Positions 54,969-63,663 of a stretch of DNA of 64,000 nt are shown here, one piece after another. The notes under the pieces are model-generated. The model was not told the DNA's origin, did no database searches, and saw only the letters and a program-made list of their open reading frames with translations. This stretch comes from an uncultured Chitinophaga sp. (GTDB lineage: Bacteria > Bacteroidota > Bacteroidia > Chitinophagales > Chitinophagaceae): NCBI RefSeq assembly GCF_946479755.1, contig NZ_CAMLHC010000021.1, positions 80,446 to 144,445 of the forward strand, read 5' to 3'. Every line of letters begins with the position of its first letter. Position 1 is the first letter of the stretch. The translations under genes were made by a program, and so were the position numbers.

Positions 54969-55027
54969 GTGGCGTGGGTTTAAACACGAGATAGCTTATA
55001 TTAGCAATACAAATTTAACCGATTCCG

Positions 55028-55648
55028 ATGGAGAACCAAACACCAATCACTACATTATTCCTCGACATTGGCGGCGTGCTGCTGACCAACGGGTGGGACC
55101 GCAAAGCGCGCAAGCTGGCGGTGGAAACCTTTCAGCTGGATGCCGCAGAAACAGAAGAACGGCATCACCTGACGTTTGATACCTACGAGGTTGGCAAACT
55201 CACGCTCGATGAATACCTCAACCGCGTGGTGTTTTATGAAGACCGCTCCTTCACCCGGGAAACATTCCGCGATTTTATGTTCGCCCAGTCGGCCCCGTAT
55301 CCGGAGATGATAACACTGGTGCGTCAGCTGAAGGAAAAATACAAACTGAAAATCGCCATTGTGAACAATGAAGGGCGGGAACTGAATACGCATCGTATTC
55401 ACTACTTCGGTATCTCACAATTTGTGGACTTCTTTATCTCTTCCTGCTTTGTGCATTACCGTAAACCGGATGCGGACATCTATCGTATTGCGCTCGATAT
55501 AGCGCAGGTGTCCGCCGAAGAAGTGGTGTACCTCGAAGACCGTTCTATGTTTGTGGACGTGGCCAACGGGCTGGGCATTAACGGTATCTGCCATCAGGCC
55601 TATGATACTACCGTCGCTGAGCTGGAAAAGTATGGCCTGCGGTTGTAG
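55028..55648 (+). CDS. HAD-superfamily phosphatase
   Basis: A 206-residue protein. Motif I TLFLDIGGVLLTNGW carries the nucleophile Asp; the second Asp of the DxD motif is replaced by Gly (DIG), as in haloacid-dehalogenase-like and sugar-phosphatase branches. Motif II lies at IAIVNNEGRE, Lys at YRKPDADIYR and motif IV at YLEDRSMFVDVANGLG. A C1 helical cap follows motif I. It is probably a phosphatase of small phosphorylated metabolites in the cytosol. Confidence 0.9.
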   Translation: MENQTPITTLFLDIGGVLLTNGWDRKARKLAVETFQLDAAETEERHHLTFDTYEVGKLTLDEYLNRVVFYEDRSFTRETFRDFMFAQSAPYPEMITLVRQLKEKYKLKIAIVNNEGRELNTHRIHYFGISQFVDFFISSCFVHYRKPDADIYRIALDIAQVSAEEVVYLEDRSMFVDVANGLGINGICHQAYDTTVAELEKYGLRL

Positions 55649-55668
55649 GAGCGTAAGGATATAAAACG

Positions 55669-55700
55669 ACCAGGGGGCCGGATGATCCCGGCCCCCTGGT
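55669..55700. terminator. Bidirectional terminator with perfect 13-bp stem
   Basis: ACCAGGGGGCCGG (55669-55681), 6-nt loop, exact complement (55688-55700). It lies between the convergent HAD and thioredoxin genes. Confidence 0.85.
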
Positions 55701-55716
55701 ATTGATAAGTAGTTAT

Positions 55717-56262
55717 CTATGCTTTTTTCTGCAGCTTCTCATTCAGCAGCTGTATCATCTTTTCAAACTCCTCCGGCTGAAATCCGGAAGACTCCCAGAT
55801 CACCTTTCCGTTTTCATCGAGGATCACATTCCGGGGAATGTAGGCTGTCGCAAATTTCCCGAAAACATTTCTCTTCATGTCCGGCAGCAGGGGGAAGTCC
55901 ACCTTTATTTTGCCTTTGAATTCATTTACTTCGGTCCAGTTATGCTCTCTGCCAAATGCCAGGAATACAAAGCGGGGATCGTCTTTATGCGCCAGCCATA
56001 CTCTTTCATTCAGCGATGGCATTTCAGCACGACAGGGACCGCACCACGTAGCGAAAAAGTTAATAAAGACTATTTTCCCTTTGTAATCGGCGAAAGTGGT
56101 CGTTTTGCCGGGGGCCGTCTCAAAGGAAACGGCGGGAGCCTGGTCTCCAAGGTGTATCAGGGTGGCGGTATCCGTCGGGTTATTTTGCCGGCCGAACGCC
56201 AAAGCGGAGGAAACAATACCGGCAAAAAGAAATACTAATCTTAAAATGAAACTGCGGTTCAT
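55717..56262 (-). CDS. TlpA/ResA-like thiol-disulfide oxidoreductase
   Basis: A 181-residue protein with a signal peptide (MNRSFILRLVFLFAGIVSSALA). The thioredoxin-fold AhpC/TSA-Redoxin domain contains FFATWCGPCRAEMPSL (CxxC active site) and the cis-Pro segment TAYIPRNVILDENGKVIW. It reduces or shuffles disulfides in the periplasm, for example on apocytochromes c, which would fit the c-type cytochromes encoded in this window. Confidence 0.92.
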   Translation of the reverse strand: MNRSFILRLVFLFAGIVSSALAFGRQNNPTDTATLIHLGDQAPAVSFETAPGKTTTFADYKGKIVFINFFATWCGPCRAEMPSLNERVWLAHKDDPRFVFLAFGREHNWTEVNEFKGKIKVDFPLLPDMKRNVFGKFATAYIPRNVILDENGKVIWESSGFQPEEFEKMIQLLNEKLQKKA

Positions 56263-56827
56263 GTTGGGTCCGTGTTTAAATTGTCTACGGTAAGTTGGAA
56301 GTACAATATACTATAAATGGGCCGACTTTGGGCATCTTCCGGCCGTAAATTGACACTATGTACGCCCCTCCCTGGCGTGACACCGGCCTGTTTTGTTGCT
56401 TTCAGCTTTCTGTTTCTATTCAACGTCTGCCTGCGGTCATACGTGATGATGTCTGTTTCTTCTTCTTCTGTCCAGTTTTCCCTAGGTACCCGCGTTTTTC
56501 TTGCTGTTCTTTCCGGCGCCAAAAATCTCCCGGCATTTACCGCTGGTGTAATTTTTTATGTGCTATATCGATTTTGCAGGTAAAAGTTTCTATTTTGTTG
56601 TATTTTGGAAACCGGATATCAGAAGGATGCTATTAAAATGTCATTCCTGCACTTGCGGGAACCCGGCATGTGCGCGCGTTGTATATATTTTCCACGTTAG
56701 GTATATACACTTTGGTCAGTTTGTAATAATACCCCTTCCTATCTTTTTAAAGTTCACGTTCCGGCTATTATTTTCATTGGATGCATATTGCTAAAAGGAT
56801 TTAGCAAAATAAAAACAAAACAGATCT
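56263..56827. other. 565-bp non-coding stretch, AT-rich towards the DUF1080 gene
   Basis: No convincing gene on either strand. A minus-strand frame at 56259-56522 has only a TTG start and no recognisable domain, and plus-strand frames are of low quality. The region from 56560 to 56827 is AT-rich and holds the promoter and leader of the DUF1080 gene, including an 8-4-8 inverted repeat at 56788-56807. Confidence 0.55.
56788..56807 (+). promoter_or_regulatory. Inverted repeat TTGCTAAA-N4-TTTAGCAA upstream of DUF1080 gene
   Basis: Perfect 8-bp arms with a 4-nt spacer, ending 20 bp before the ATG at 56828. It could be an operator or a 5'-UTR hairpin. Confidence 0.5.
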
Positions 56828-58687
56828 ATGCTCAAATGGTATGAGTTCCGTCCAAAGTTGAAACAACTGGGTATTAGTCCCGGTAAAGCTTTGGTCTTCA
56901 TGATGGGCGTTGGCTGCAGCCAGCAGCTGATGGCCCAGCAGGCAATTCCCCTGACCGACCTGTCAGGCTTCAGACAGCCGGCAGCCAACTGGCGTATCGC
57001 CGGCGACGTCAACGCCGACCTGCAAAAGGAAAACGCGCTGACAGCCACCAATGGCACCGGTATCCTGGTCAACCTGCCCGAGAAAGGTAAACACGGCCAG
57101 GACCTGTATACTAACTGGCAGCATGGTGACCTGGACCTGGAACTGGACTACCTCGTGTCCTCCAAATCCAATTCCGGCATCTACCTGCAAGGCCGCTACG
57201 AGATCCAGCTGCTCGACAGTTGGGGCGCGGTAAACCCTCGTCCGTCTGATAACGGCGGCATTTACGAACGTTGGGACGACAGCCGTCCGCAAGGGCAGCA
57301 GGGATACGACGGGCACGCACCCCGTCAGAATGCCAGCCTGGCGCCCGGCCTGTGGCAACATATGAAAATAGCATTTCAGGCGCCCCGCTTCGATGCTGCG
57401 GGTAATAAAATTGCCAATGCCGTCATCCTTAAAATAGAACTCAACGGCGTTACCATCCAGGAAAATGTGGTACTGTCCGGGCCTACCCGTGGCGGTATGG
57501 GAAACAACGAAGTGGCGGAAGGACCGCTGCGTATCCAGGGAGATCATGGCACCGTGGCCTTCCGTAACATCAAAGCCCAGTCCTACAACGCACCCAGGCC
57601 GGAACTGAAAGCCGTACAATACGCTATCTATAAAGGTTCCTTCCGGCAGCCACCGGATTTTAAAACGCTCAAACCGGTAAGCACCGGGGATGCGGCACAG
57701 CTGACGTCCAATCTCCCCGGTCTGCCGGACAATGAATTCCTGGTGCGCTACACGGCTACACTGGACGTAAAAGCCGCCGGTACGTATGATCTTAATCTGC
57801 ATACTTCCGGTGGTGGCGGACAGCTCAAAGTGAACGATCAGTTGCTCAACGGTTCCCGCAACCGCGACGCAAGAGGCAGTATCACCCTGCAACCCGGCAG
57901 CTATCCCGTGGAAGTACTGTATGCCAAAAATGTGGATTGGGCGAAACCGTCCATTACCCTGAGCGTACGTTCTGCCGCCGTGCGTGAGTTCGTGCTCAGC
58001 GATCTGAACGTGCCTGCTGATGATCCCACAGATCCTATCCTCGTAACAGCTGCAGAGAACACGGTGCTGCGCAGCTTTATGGACCTCAGCGGCGGTGCGC
58101 GCGTGGTACACGCTGTTTCTGTAGGCAGCCCGGTCAAAGTACACTACACTTACGATATGGACCATGCGGCACTGGTACAGGCGTGGCGTGGTGAATTCCT
58201 GAACACCACCCCCATGTGGCACGATCGCGGCGACGGATCTTCCCGTCCCATGGGCATGGTACGGGTACTGGACAATAAACCGGCCCTGTCGCTGGCGCGT
58301 CTTCCCTCCGCTGAGGCAGAATGGCCTTCAGATACGGCCGGTACGGCTTACCGTCCTAAAGGATACGATCTCGATCCTGAAGGACTGCCTTCTTTCCGGT
58401 TCGATATCTATGGCGCTGCGGTGACCGACACTTTCCGCGTATTGCCCGGTAACACAGGGCTGCACCGCAGCCTGCAGGTAACGGATACGCAGGATGGTCT
58501 TTATGCCCGTATAGCCGTAGCCGATAGTATTTCCCAACTGGCGGATGGTACTTATATGATAGGGGACAAAGCCTGGTACGTAAAAATGGACAATAACGGT
58601 ACAAAACCCGTTATCCGCCGTCAACAGGGAAAAATGGAACTGATCGTACCGGTAAAAACAGCCATCGGCTATGCCATTATCTTCTAA
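56828..58687 (+). CDS. DUF1080 (3-keto-disaccharide hydrolase family) plus PA14-like protein
   Basis: A 619-residue exported protein (signal region ALVFMMGVGCSQQLMA, set back behind about 20 residues). The first DUF1080 lectin/jelly-roll domain (about 40-255) shows NWQHGDLDLELDYLVSSKSNSGIYLQGRYEIQLLDSWG and GPLRIQGDHGTVAFRNIK. A PA14-like beta domain follows (about 265-390, GTYDLNLHTSGGGGQLKVNDQLL), then a C-terminal beta-rich part with no known name. DUF1080 proteins act on 3-keto-glycosides. It precedes the propeller/cytochrome gene by 22 bp, forming a two-gene operon. Confidence 0.88.
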   Translation: MLKWYEFRPKLKQLGISPGKALVFMMGVGCSQQLMAQQAIPLTDLSGFRQPAANWRIAGDVNADLQKENALTATNGTGILVNLPEKGKHGQDLYTNWQHGDLDLELDYLVSSKSNSGIYLQGRYEIQLLDSWGAVNPRPSDNGGIYERWDDSRPQGQQGYDGHAPRQNASLAPGLWQHMKIAFQAPRFDAAGNKIANAVILKIELNGVTIQENVVLSGPTRGGMGNNEVAEGPLRIQGDHGTVAFRNIKAQSYNAPRPELKAVQYAIYKGSFRQPPDFKTLKPVSTGDAAQLTSNLPGLPDNEFLVRYTATLDVKAAGTYDLNLHTSGGGGQLKVNDQLLNGSRNRDARGSITLQPGSYPVEVLYAKNVDWAKPSITLSVRSAAVREFVLSDLNVPADDPTDPILVTAAENTVLRSFMDLSGGARVVHAVSVGSPVKVHYTYDMDHAALVQAWRGEFLNTTPMWHDRGDGSSRPMGMVRVLDNKPALSLARLPSAEAEWPSDTAGTAYRPKGYDLDPEGLPSFRFDIYGAAVTDTFRVLPGNTGLHRSLQVTDTQDGLYARIAVADSISQLADGTYMIGDKAWYVKMDNNGTKPVIRRQQGKMELIVPVKTAIGYAIIF

Positions 58688-58709
58688 GCAGAAACACGCA
58701 CGAGAAATT

Positions 58710-60641
58710 ATGAAACTGACTTATAAAAGATTAACTGCCGGGATAGCAGCCGGTATGTTGATGATAACAACTGCTATTCAACCGGCGCTGGCACAGGAAT
58801 CGCCCAAAGAGGAAGACTTCTTCCGCATTGCGCGTATCAGCTCGCCGGAAGGCACCCTGCTGGAAGTAGGCGGCCTGTGTACGCTGCCCAACGGCGACCT
58901 GGGCATCGCTACCCGCCGCGGCGATATCTTCATCGTGGAAAATCCGACCAGCCGCCAGCCTTACTTCCGTAAAGTGGCCTCCGGCCTCCATGAAGTACTG
59001 GGCCTTGTCTGGAAAGACGGTTCCCTATACTGCGCACAACGCGGAGAGCTGACCAAACTGACCGATACCAATATGGACGGTAAGATAGACCGCTTTGAAA
59101 CCGTATATTCCTGGCCGTTATCCGGTCACTATCATGAATATAGCTTCGGCCCGGTGGTAGCGCCGGACGGCTCTTTCTTCGTTTCAGGCAACGTAGCCTT
59201 CGGCGACGAAGAATGGTGGCGCGGTGAAAGCCGTGTTCCCTGGCGTGGCTGGATGATGCACATCAGTCCCGATGGCAAAATGGAGCCATGGGCCACCGGC
59301 TTCCGTTCCCCCTGCGGCCTCGGTATCATCGACGGGGAACTGTTCTACACCGAAAATCAGGGCGACTGGATGGGTTCCGGCGCACTGGTGCATGTAAAAA
59401 AAGGCAGCTTCGTCGGACATCCTGCAGGGCTCCGCTGGAGCAACCTGCCCAACTCACCGGTGAAACTGACGACTGAACAACTGTACAGCAAAGTAGATCC
59501 CCGCTTCCGCAGAGATGCCAACAACCGCGCTATCAAACCGGAAAACGTGGAAAACGAAAAGTTCGTGACGCTGTTCGATATGAAACAATACTTCCCCGAG
59601 GTACAACTCCCGGCGGTATGGTTGCCGCATGGCGTGCTGGGTATTTCCAATGCCCAGGTGCTGCCCATCCCGGAAGGCGTGTTCGGACCTTTCGCCAAAC
59701 AGGTGCTGGTGGGTGACCAGGGACAGAGCAAAATCATGCGTGTATATCTCGAAAAAGTAAACGGAGAGTACCAGGGAGCTGCCTGGGATTTCAGAAGCGG
59801 TTTCCAGTCAGGCGTACTGCGACTGGCATGGGCTAAAGACGGCTCGCTCTTCGTAGGTGAAACCAACCGTGGCTGGGGCTCTGCCGGCGATGCCAACCAG
59901 GGCTTGCAACGATTGGTGTGGAACAACCGGGTGCCTTTCGAAATGAGGACCGTGAGTGCAAAACCGGATGGCTTCGAGATTACCTTCACCCAGCCGGTGG
60001 ATAAAAAATATGCGGAAGACTTGGCATCTTACCAGGTGGAAAGCTTTATCTACAAATATCATCCGGTGTATGGCAGCCCGACCGTGAACACGGAGAAGCT
60101 GACCGTCAAAGGTGTGAAAGTAGCGGCCGACGGCATGAGTGCGCGCATTATTGTAAGCGGCTTACGCCGTTACTATATCCACAAGGTATCGCTCACGGGT
60201 ATACGTTCGCAGGAAGGTTCCTATTCACTGGTGCATCCGGATGTGTACTACACGATGAACAATATCCCGGAAGGCGCATCACTGGCAATGTCTGAAGTCA
60301 GCACTAAAAATTCCGCCAAAGCGCCGGTGGCTGAACCGAAAACGCCCGCCAAAACTACGGCTGCCAAAGCGGAGGTGACCAAAGTGCCTACGCTCGCACA
60401 AATACAGCCGTTGTTAAATAAATATACCTGCTCTTCCTGCCATAATGCAGAAAAGAAACAGGTAGGGCCGGGCTTTAAGGAAGTGGCCAAAAGGAATTAC
60501 TCCGTTGCCAAAATTCTGGCGCTGATTAAAAATCCGAAGCCGGAAAACTGGCCGGGCTACGCTACGCCGATGCCGCCGTTCCCGCAGGTACCACAAGCCG
60601 ATGCGACTAAGATCGCGCTGTGGATCAACTCCCTGAAATAA
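58710..60641 (+). CDS. PQQ-type sugar dehydrogenase-like beta-propeller fused to cytochrome c
   Basis: ATG at 58710 gives 643 residues with a signal peptide (TYKRLTAGIAAGMLMITTAIQPALA). The propeller (about 30-490) shows GGLCTLPNGDLGIATRRGDIFIVEN, SGHYHEYSFGPVVAPDGSFFVSGN, TGFRSPCGLGI and GVLRLAWAKDGSLFVGETNRGW, of the DUF7133/glucose-sorbosone dehydrogenase-like type. A Pro/Lys/Ala-rich linker leads to a class I cytochrome c with CSSCH (about 580) and PMPPFPQV with the axial Met. Such fusions oxidise sugars in the periplasm and pass electrons to heme. It is followed directly by an inverted repeat. Confidence 0.88.
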   Translation: MKLTYKRLTAGIAAGMLMITTAIQPALAQESPKEEDFFRIARISSPEGTLLEVGGLCTLPNGDLGIATRRGDIFIVENPTSRQPYFRKVASGLHEVLGLVWKDGSLYCAQRGELTKLTDTNMDGKIDRFETVYSWPLSGHYHEYSFGPVVAPDGSFFVSGNVAFGDEEWWRGESRVPWRGWMMHISPDGKMEPWATGFRSPCGLGIIDGELFYTENQGDWMGSGALVHVKKGSFVGHPAGLRWSNLPNSPVKLTTEQLYSKVDPRFRRDANNRAIKPENVENEKFVTLFDMKQYFPEVQLPAVWLPHGVLGISNAQVLPIPEGVFGPFAKQVLVGDQGQSKIMRVYLEKVNGEYQGAAWDFRSGFQSGVLRLAWAKDGSLFVGETNRGWGSAGDANQGLQRLVWNNRVPFEMRTVSAKPDGFEITFTQPVDKKYAEDLASYQVESFIYKYHPVYGSPTVNTEKLTVKGVKVAADGMSARIIVSGLRRYYIHKVSLTGIRSQEGSYSLVHPDVYYTMNNIPEGASLAMSEVSTKNSAKAPVAEPKTPAKTTAAKAEVTKVPTLAQIQPLLNKYTCSSCHNAEKKQVGPGFKEVAKRNYSVAKILALIKNPKPENWPGYATPMPPFPQVPQADATKIALWINSLK

Positions 60642-60648
60642 TTTGGGA

Positions 60649-60730
60649 ATTTTCGGATTTTGGAATTTAGGTATTTATGACTTTTCGGAGTCATTATCTC
60701 ACAAATCCCCAAATTCCAAAATCCGAAAAT
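60649..60730. repeat. AT-rich inverted repeat with perfect 20-bp arms
   Basis: Arms 60649-60668 and 60711-60730 are perfectly complementary; the 42-nt centre contains another hairpin (TGACT/AGTCA). It starts 8 bp after the cytochrome stop codon and ends 11 bp before the stop of the convergent peptidase gene, so it can serve as a terminator for both. Confidence 0.7.
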
Positions 60731-60740
60731 TTATTAATGA

Positions 60741-61997
60741 TTACCGGTTCATCAGGTCTTCAATTTCTTCTGCTTCTATCGGGATCGTTTTCATCAGATC
60801 TTCAAACCCGTTTTCGGTGACCAGCAGGTCATTTTCAATTCTCACCCCAATACCTTCTTCTTCATTATAAATACCTGGTTCATTGGTGATGACGGCGCCT
60901 GCCGGCATAGGTTCGTCGTGATATCCTGTGTCGTGGAGGTCCAGTCCGAGGAAATGCGATACGTTGTGATAACAGTATTTGTTGAGATAATGCTGTGCGC
61001 CGTTCCTGTTGATGTCGGCGGTGGTGCAGAGGCCCAGTCCTACCAGTTCTCCGAGCAGCAGGTTGTTGGAGATCTTCCAGAGGTCTTTGATGAGGATGCC
61101 CGCTTTTACTGCCTGCGCCACCTGTTTATGTACCCGCAGTACTGCATCGTAATAGGCTCTCTGTCGCGGTGTAAACCGGCCATTCAGCGGGAAACTGCGG
61201 GTAAGGTCCGCGTTGTAGTAATGATGCCGGGCAGCGGCGTCGATCAGTACTATGTCACCGTCTTTACCGATACTTTCATTGGCGCGGAGGTGCAGGATAC
61301 AGGCGTCTGCGCCGAAGGCCACAATGGGTTCGTAGGCCCAGGTGGCGTTGTGCTGCATGTATTCGTGTATCATTTCCGCGGCCACCTGCATACCGGTTTG
61401 TCCGGGGCGGATGGATTGCAGCACGCGGCGGAATCCTTTTTCGGTGATCTCGCTGGCTTTGCGCAGGAGTGCTACTTCATCCGGTGTTTTAGCGTTGCGT
61501 TGCCTGGCGAGGATAGGGTAGAGGCGTTCGTAACGATGCAGTGGATAAAGTTGTTTGCAGGTCAGCAGCAGCCGGTCTTCCCGCGTTTGTGTTTCATTTT
61601 CCGAGCGGGCGTGTTCGTTGGTGTGCAGGTAGATGGTACTGCATAGCGGCAGCACTCTTTTCATGACGGACCACCATTCGTCGGTATAGAAAACGGTGCG
61701 GATACCGGAAATTTCAGACGCGGTGTTTTTGTCTGCTCTTCTGCCGAGCCATTTGACAAAGGTCTGGTCTACCCGTTTGATGAACAGTATCTCCTGCAGG
61801 GCAGGATCGGGGTGGCCGGGGAAGAGCGCCAGCATGGCGTCTTCTTCAGCGAGGCCCGTCAGGTAATAGACGTTCACGTTAGGGTAGTAGGGCATCGTTC
61901 CGTCGGCATTGGTGGGCATAATATCGTTGGCGGTAAGGAGAGCGGCGGCACCGGCAGGTAGTTGCCGGACCAGGCGTTGACGGTGTTCTGAAAACAT
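60741..61997 (-). CDS. Aminopeptidase P-like M24 metallopeptidase
   Basis: A 418-residue protein. An N-terminal AMP_N domain (MFSEHRQRLVRQLPAGAAALLTAND, YLTGLAEEDAMLAL) is followed by the pita-bread fold. Metal ligands are visible: Asp in VLIDAAARHHYYNADLTRSFP (two Asp), His in HFLGLDLHD, Glu in TNEPGIY and Glu in IENDLLV. It removes an N-terminal residue before proline, using two Mn ions, in the cytosol (no signal). A -7 element and an inverted repeat lie in its short leader. Confidence 0.94.
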   Translation of the reverse strand: MFSEHRQRLVRQLPAGAAALLTANDIMPTNADGTMPYYPNVNVYYLTGLAEEDAMLALFPGHPDPALQEILFIKRVDQTFVKWLGRRADKNTASEISGIRTVFYTDEWWSVMKRVLPLCSTIYLHTNEHARSENETQTREDRLLLTCKQLYPLHRYERLYPILARQRNAKTPDEVALLRKASEITEKGFRRVLQSIRPGQTGMQVAAEMIHEYMQHNATWAYEPIVAFGADACILHLRANESIGKDGDIVLIDAAARHHYYNADLTRSFPLNGRFTPRQRAYYDAVLRVHKQVAQAVKAGILIKDLWKISNNLLLGELVGLGLCTTADINRNGAQHYLNKYCYHNVSHFLGLDLHDTGYHDEPMPAGAVITNEPGIYNEEEGIGVRIENDLLVTENGFEDLMKTIPIEAEEIEDLMNR

Positions 61998-62001
61998 AAG
62001 C

Positions 62002-62032
62002 GTGACTTTAATTTGGTGAAGTCACAAACTTA
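62002..62032 (-). promoter_or_regulatory. Promoter and inverted repeat of the peptidase gene
   Basis: On the minus strand TAAGTTTG (62025-62032) is a perfect TAnnTTTG. Just downstream, GTGACTT (62002-62008) and AAGTCAC (62019-62025) form a perfect 7-bp inverted repeat with a 10-nt spacer, in the leader between promoter and start. Confidence 0.5.
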
Positions 62033-62073
62033 GCGGGAGGGTAGGGAATAAGTGGTGTAAAAAAGCGACAGTT

Positions 62074-62871
62074 TCAGGCGGACCATCTGAGCCATTCCTT
62101 CCGGAAGTGGGAGAAGTCATGATAGCCTAAATCTTCCCAATCGGCTTTATAGCCATGGAGGATGTATTGCGCCGCAGCGTGACGGAAGCGCAGGATGGCC
62201 AGGCATTTTTTAGGGCTGATGTTCAGCGAATCGGAGAAATATCTTTCGAGGGTACGGGGTGACACATAGAGGAGGCTGGCCAGTTTTTTCAGCTGGAAGC
62301 CGGACTGCTGCAGGGCAGGACCGTTGAGCGATTGCAGTACGTAGTCGAAACGATGGTGGTCTGCCGCGGTGGTGGTCTGCCGGCGGAGGAACTTTTCCAG
62401 CAAGGTTTTGATGGTTTGCATGTCCGGCGCATCATATACGGCGGATTCGAGCGCGGGCATATGTGTCATCACATCGCAGGCCGACAGTGTTTGCCGTTGC
62501 ATGTCGGCACCTTTTACATGGAAAAGGTAGTTCAGGCTGGCGGGTTTGAACTTGATGCCTACCAGGAAATTATCCGGGTAGTGGCGGTAGGTAACGGGCG
62601 TGGTCTGGTATCCTATTAATTCGCTGTGCTGGCAGGAGTGCAGCAGTTGGCCGTTTGCATTGCAGATATCGAAGGGAGCGCCCATGTTCAGCACGAGAGA
62701 AGCGTTCATATTGGCCAGCAGCAGTTCCCTGAATTCCTCCTTCTCCGGTAGCGGCCTGCGGAGGTCCAGCAGCCAGTAGTAAACCACATGCGGCTCCAGG
62801 TCCGGCGAGGGACTGATATACCGGTACTGGCCGTTGAAATATTCCTGGTTGATGAATTCGATTGCCTGCAT
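62074..62871 (-). CDS. AraC-family regulator with DUF6597-like sensor domain
   Basis: A 265-residue protein. The N-terminal part (YISPSPDLEPHVVYYWLLD, LIGYQTTPVTYRHYPDNFLVGIKFKPASLNYLFHV) is of the DUF6597 type. The AraC domain follows (LQQSGFQLKKLASLLYVSPRTLERYFSDSLNISPKKCLAILRFRHAAAQYIL, then WEDLGYHDFSHFRKEWLRW). Ligand and targets unknown. No gene nearby is an obvious target. Confidence 0.88.
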   Translation of the reverse strand: MQAIEFINQEYFNGQYRYISPSPDLEPHVVYYWLLDLRRPLPEKEEFRELLLANMNASLVLNMGAPFDICNANGQLLHSCQHSELIGYQTTPVTYRHYPDNFLVGIKFKPASLNYLFHVKGADMQRQTLSACDVMTHMPALESAVYDAPDMQTIKTLLEKFLRRQTTTAADHHRFDYVLQSLNGPALQQSGFQLKKLASLLYVSPRTLERYFSDSLNISPKKCLAILRFRHAAAQYILHGYKADWEDLGYHDFSHFRKEWLRWSA

Positions 62872-62881
62872 AACAGGGTGC

Positions 62882-63179
62882 TAATTTACGGATATCGGGG
62901 GTACGATTTGATCAACTCCTGAACATTTTAATCACATGTTCTGTTAAATAGTTACCTGTGAAAATCCGGATCGGGGCGTATATGATCACCGCAATAGCGC
63001 CCCGCCTTTCCCCCGGCTTTCATGAAAAAAATTACCGGCATACATAGCGGATGCCGGCCGGACTTGCTGTACTGTAAAATATCATTTAAAGATAACGGTT
63101 GATAAACAGGTACAACATCTTGCAATTTGTTGAGATGTGCTGGGGCGGGCTTATATATTGACAACGCCCGCCCTTTTTT
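62882..63179 (+). ncRNA. Candidate small RNA or short-ORF transcript in a 312-bp spacer
   Basis: The 62872-63183 spacer has no plus-strand gene, yet carries a -7-like TAATTTAC (62882-62889), an internal hairpin CCGGCAT/ATGCCGG (about 63037-63059), a short frame MKKITGIHSGCRPDLLYCKI... of 26 codons (63022-63102) and a strong plus-strand terminator. Together these suggest a plus-strand transcript of about 280 nt. Whether it is a regulatory RNA or a tiny peptide mRNA cannot be decided. Confidence 0.35.
63143..63179 (+). terminator. Orphan plus-strand intrinsic terminator
   Basis: GGGCGGGC (63143-63150) pairs exactly with GCCCGCCC (63166-63173), followed by six T residues. The T run follows only on the plus strand, where no annotated gene ends. 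Confidence 0.75.
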
Positions 63180-63183
63180 ATGT

Positions 63184-63663
63184 TCAGGATGCGCTTTTAT
63201 ATTGATAGTATTTCCCTGCCATCAATCCCATCGGCAAGCCAATAGCCACCATCAGGATGCACATGCCCACCAGTACGTTGACCAGATGGAACGGTCCTTT
63301 GGGGATATTGGTCAGCGGTAATATCAGCAGGTTCATCACCAGCCAGACGAAGATACCGTACACCAGTCCGGATACAGAAGGTATCTTCCGCATTTCAGGT
63401 ATCCGGGGATACAGGAAGAAGAACAATAACGTGAATCCCAATGCCACCGTGTAATGGAACAGCACGCCCCACCACACCATGGCGGGGTTGCCGCTGAAGG
63501 CCTCTTTGCCGAATACGCCGCTTGCGACGAATAACAGCACGTTGACAAAACTTTTGCCCGTTACCAGTACAAACTGTAAACAGGCGGAGAACAGATCGAG
63601 GGTACCGGCTATTAACCAGGTAAGGAAGATAATGCCGACAGGAAAAGCGCGAGTGTTAGCCAT
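63184..63663 (-). CDS. Small polytopic membrane protein
   Basis: A 159-residue protein with four hydrophobic helices (GIIFLTWLIAGTLDLFSACLQF, WWGVLFHYTVALGFTLLFFFLYP, GLVYGIFVWLVMNLLILPLT and LVNVLVGMCILMVAIGLPMGLM). No catalytic motif. It resembles small YagU/DUF1440-type membrane proteins by layout only; family not certain. Confidence 0.7.
   Translation of the reverse strand: MANTRAFPVGIIFLTWLIAGTLDLFSACLQFVLVTGKSFVNVLLFVASGVFGKEAFSGNPAMVWWGVLFHYTVALGFTLLFFFLYPRIPEMRKIPSVSGLVYGIFVWLVMNLLILPLTNIPKGPFHLVNVLVGMCILMVAIGLPMGLMAGKYYQYKSAS

Noticed and set aside
56259..56522. Minus-strand 87-codon charged frame in the 565-bp spacer
   Set aside because: TTG start, no leader, no recognisable domain and it overlaps the 5' end of the thioredoxin gene.
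56963..58222. 419-codon minus-strand frame opposite the DUF1080 gene
   Set aside because: Antisense shadow without motifs; the plus frame has clear domains and an operon partner.
62952..63164. 70-codon minus-strand frame in the 312-bp spacer
   Set aside because: Starts with TTG inside the terminator hairpin and shows no protein-like pattern; the plus-strand transcript hypothesis explains the signals better.
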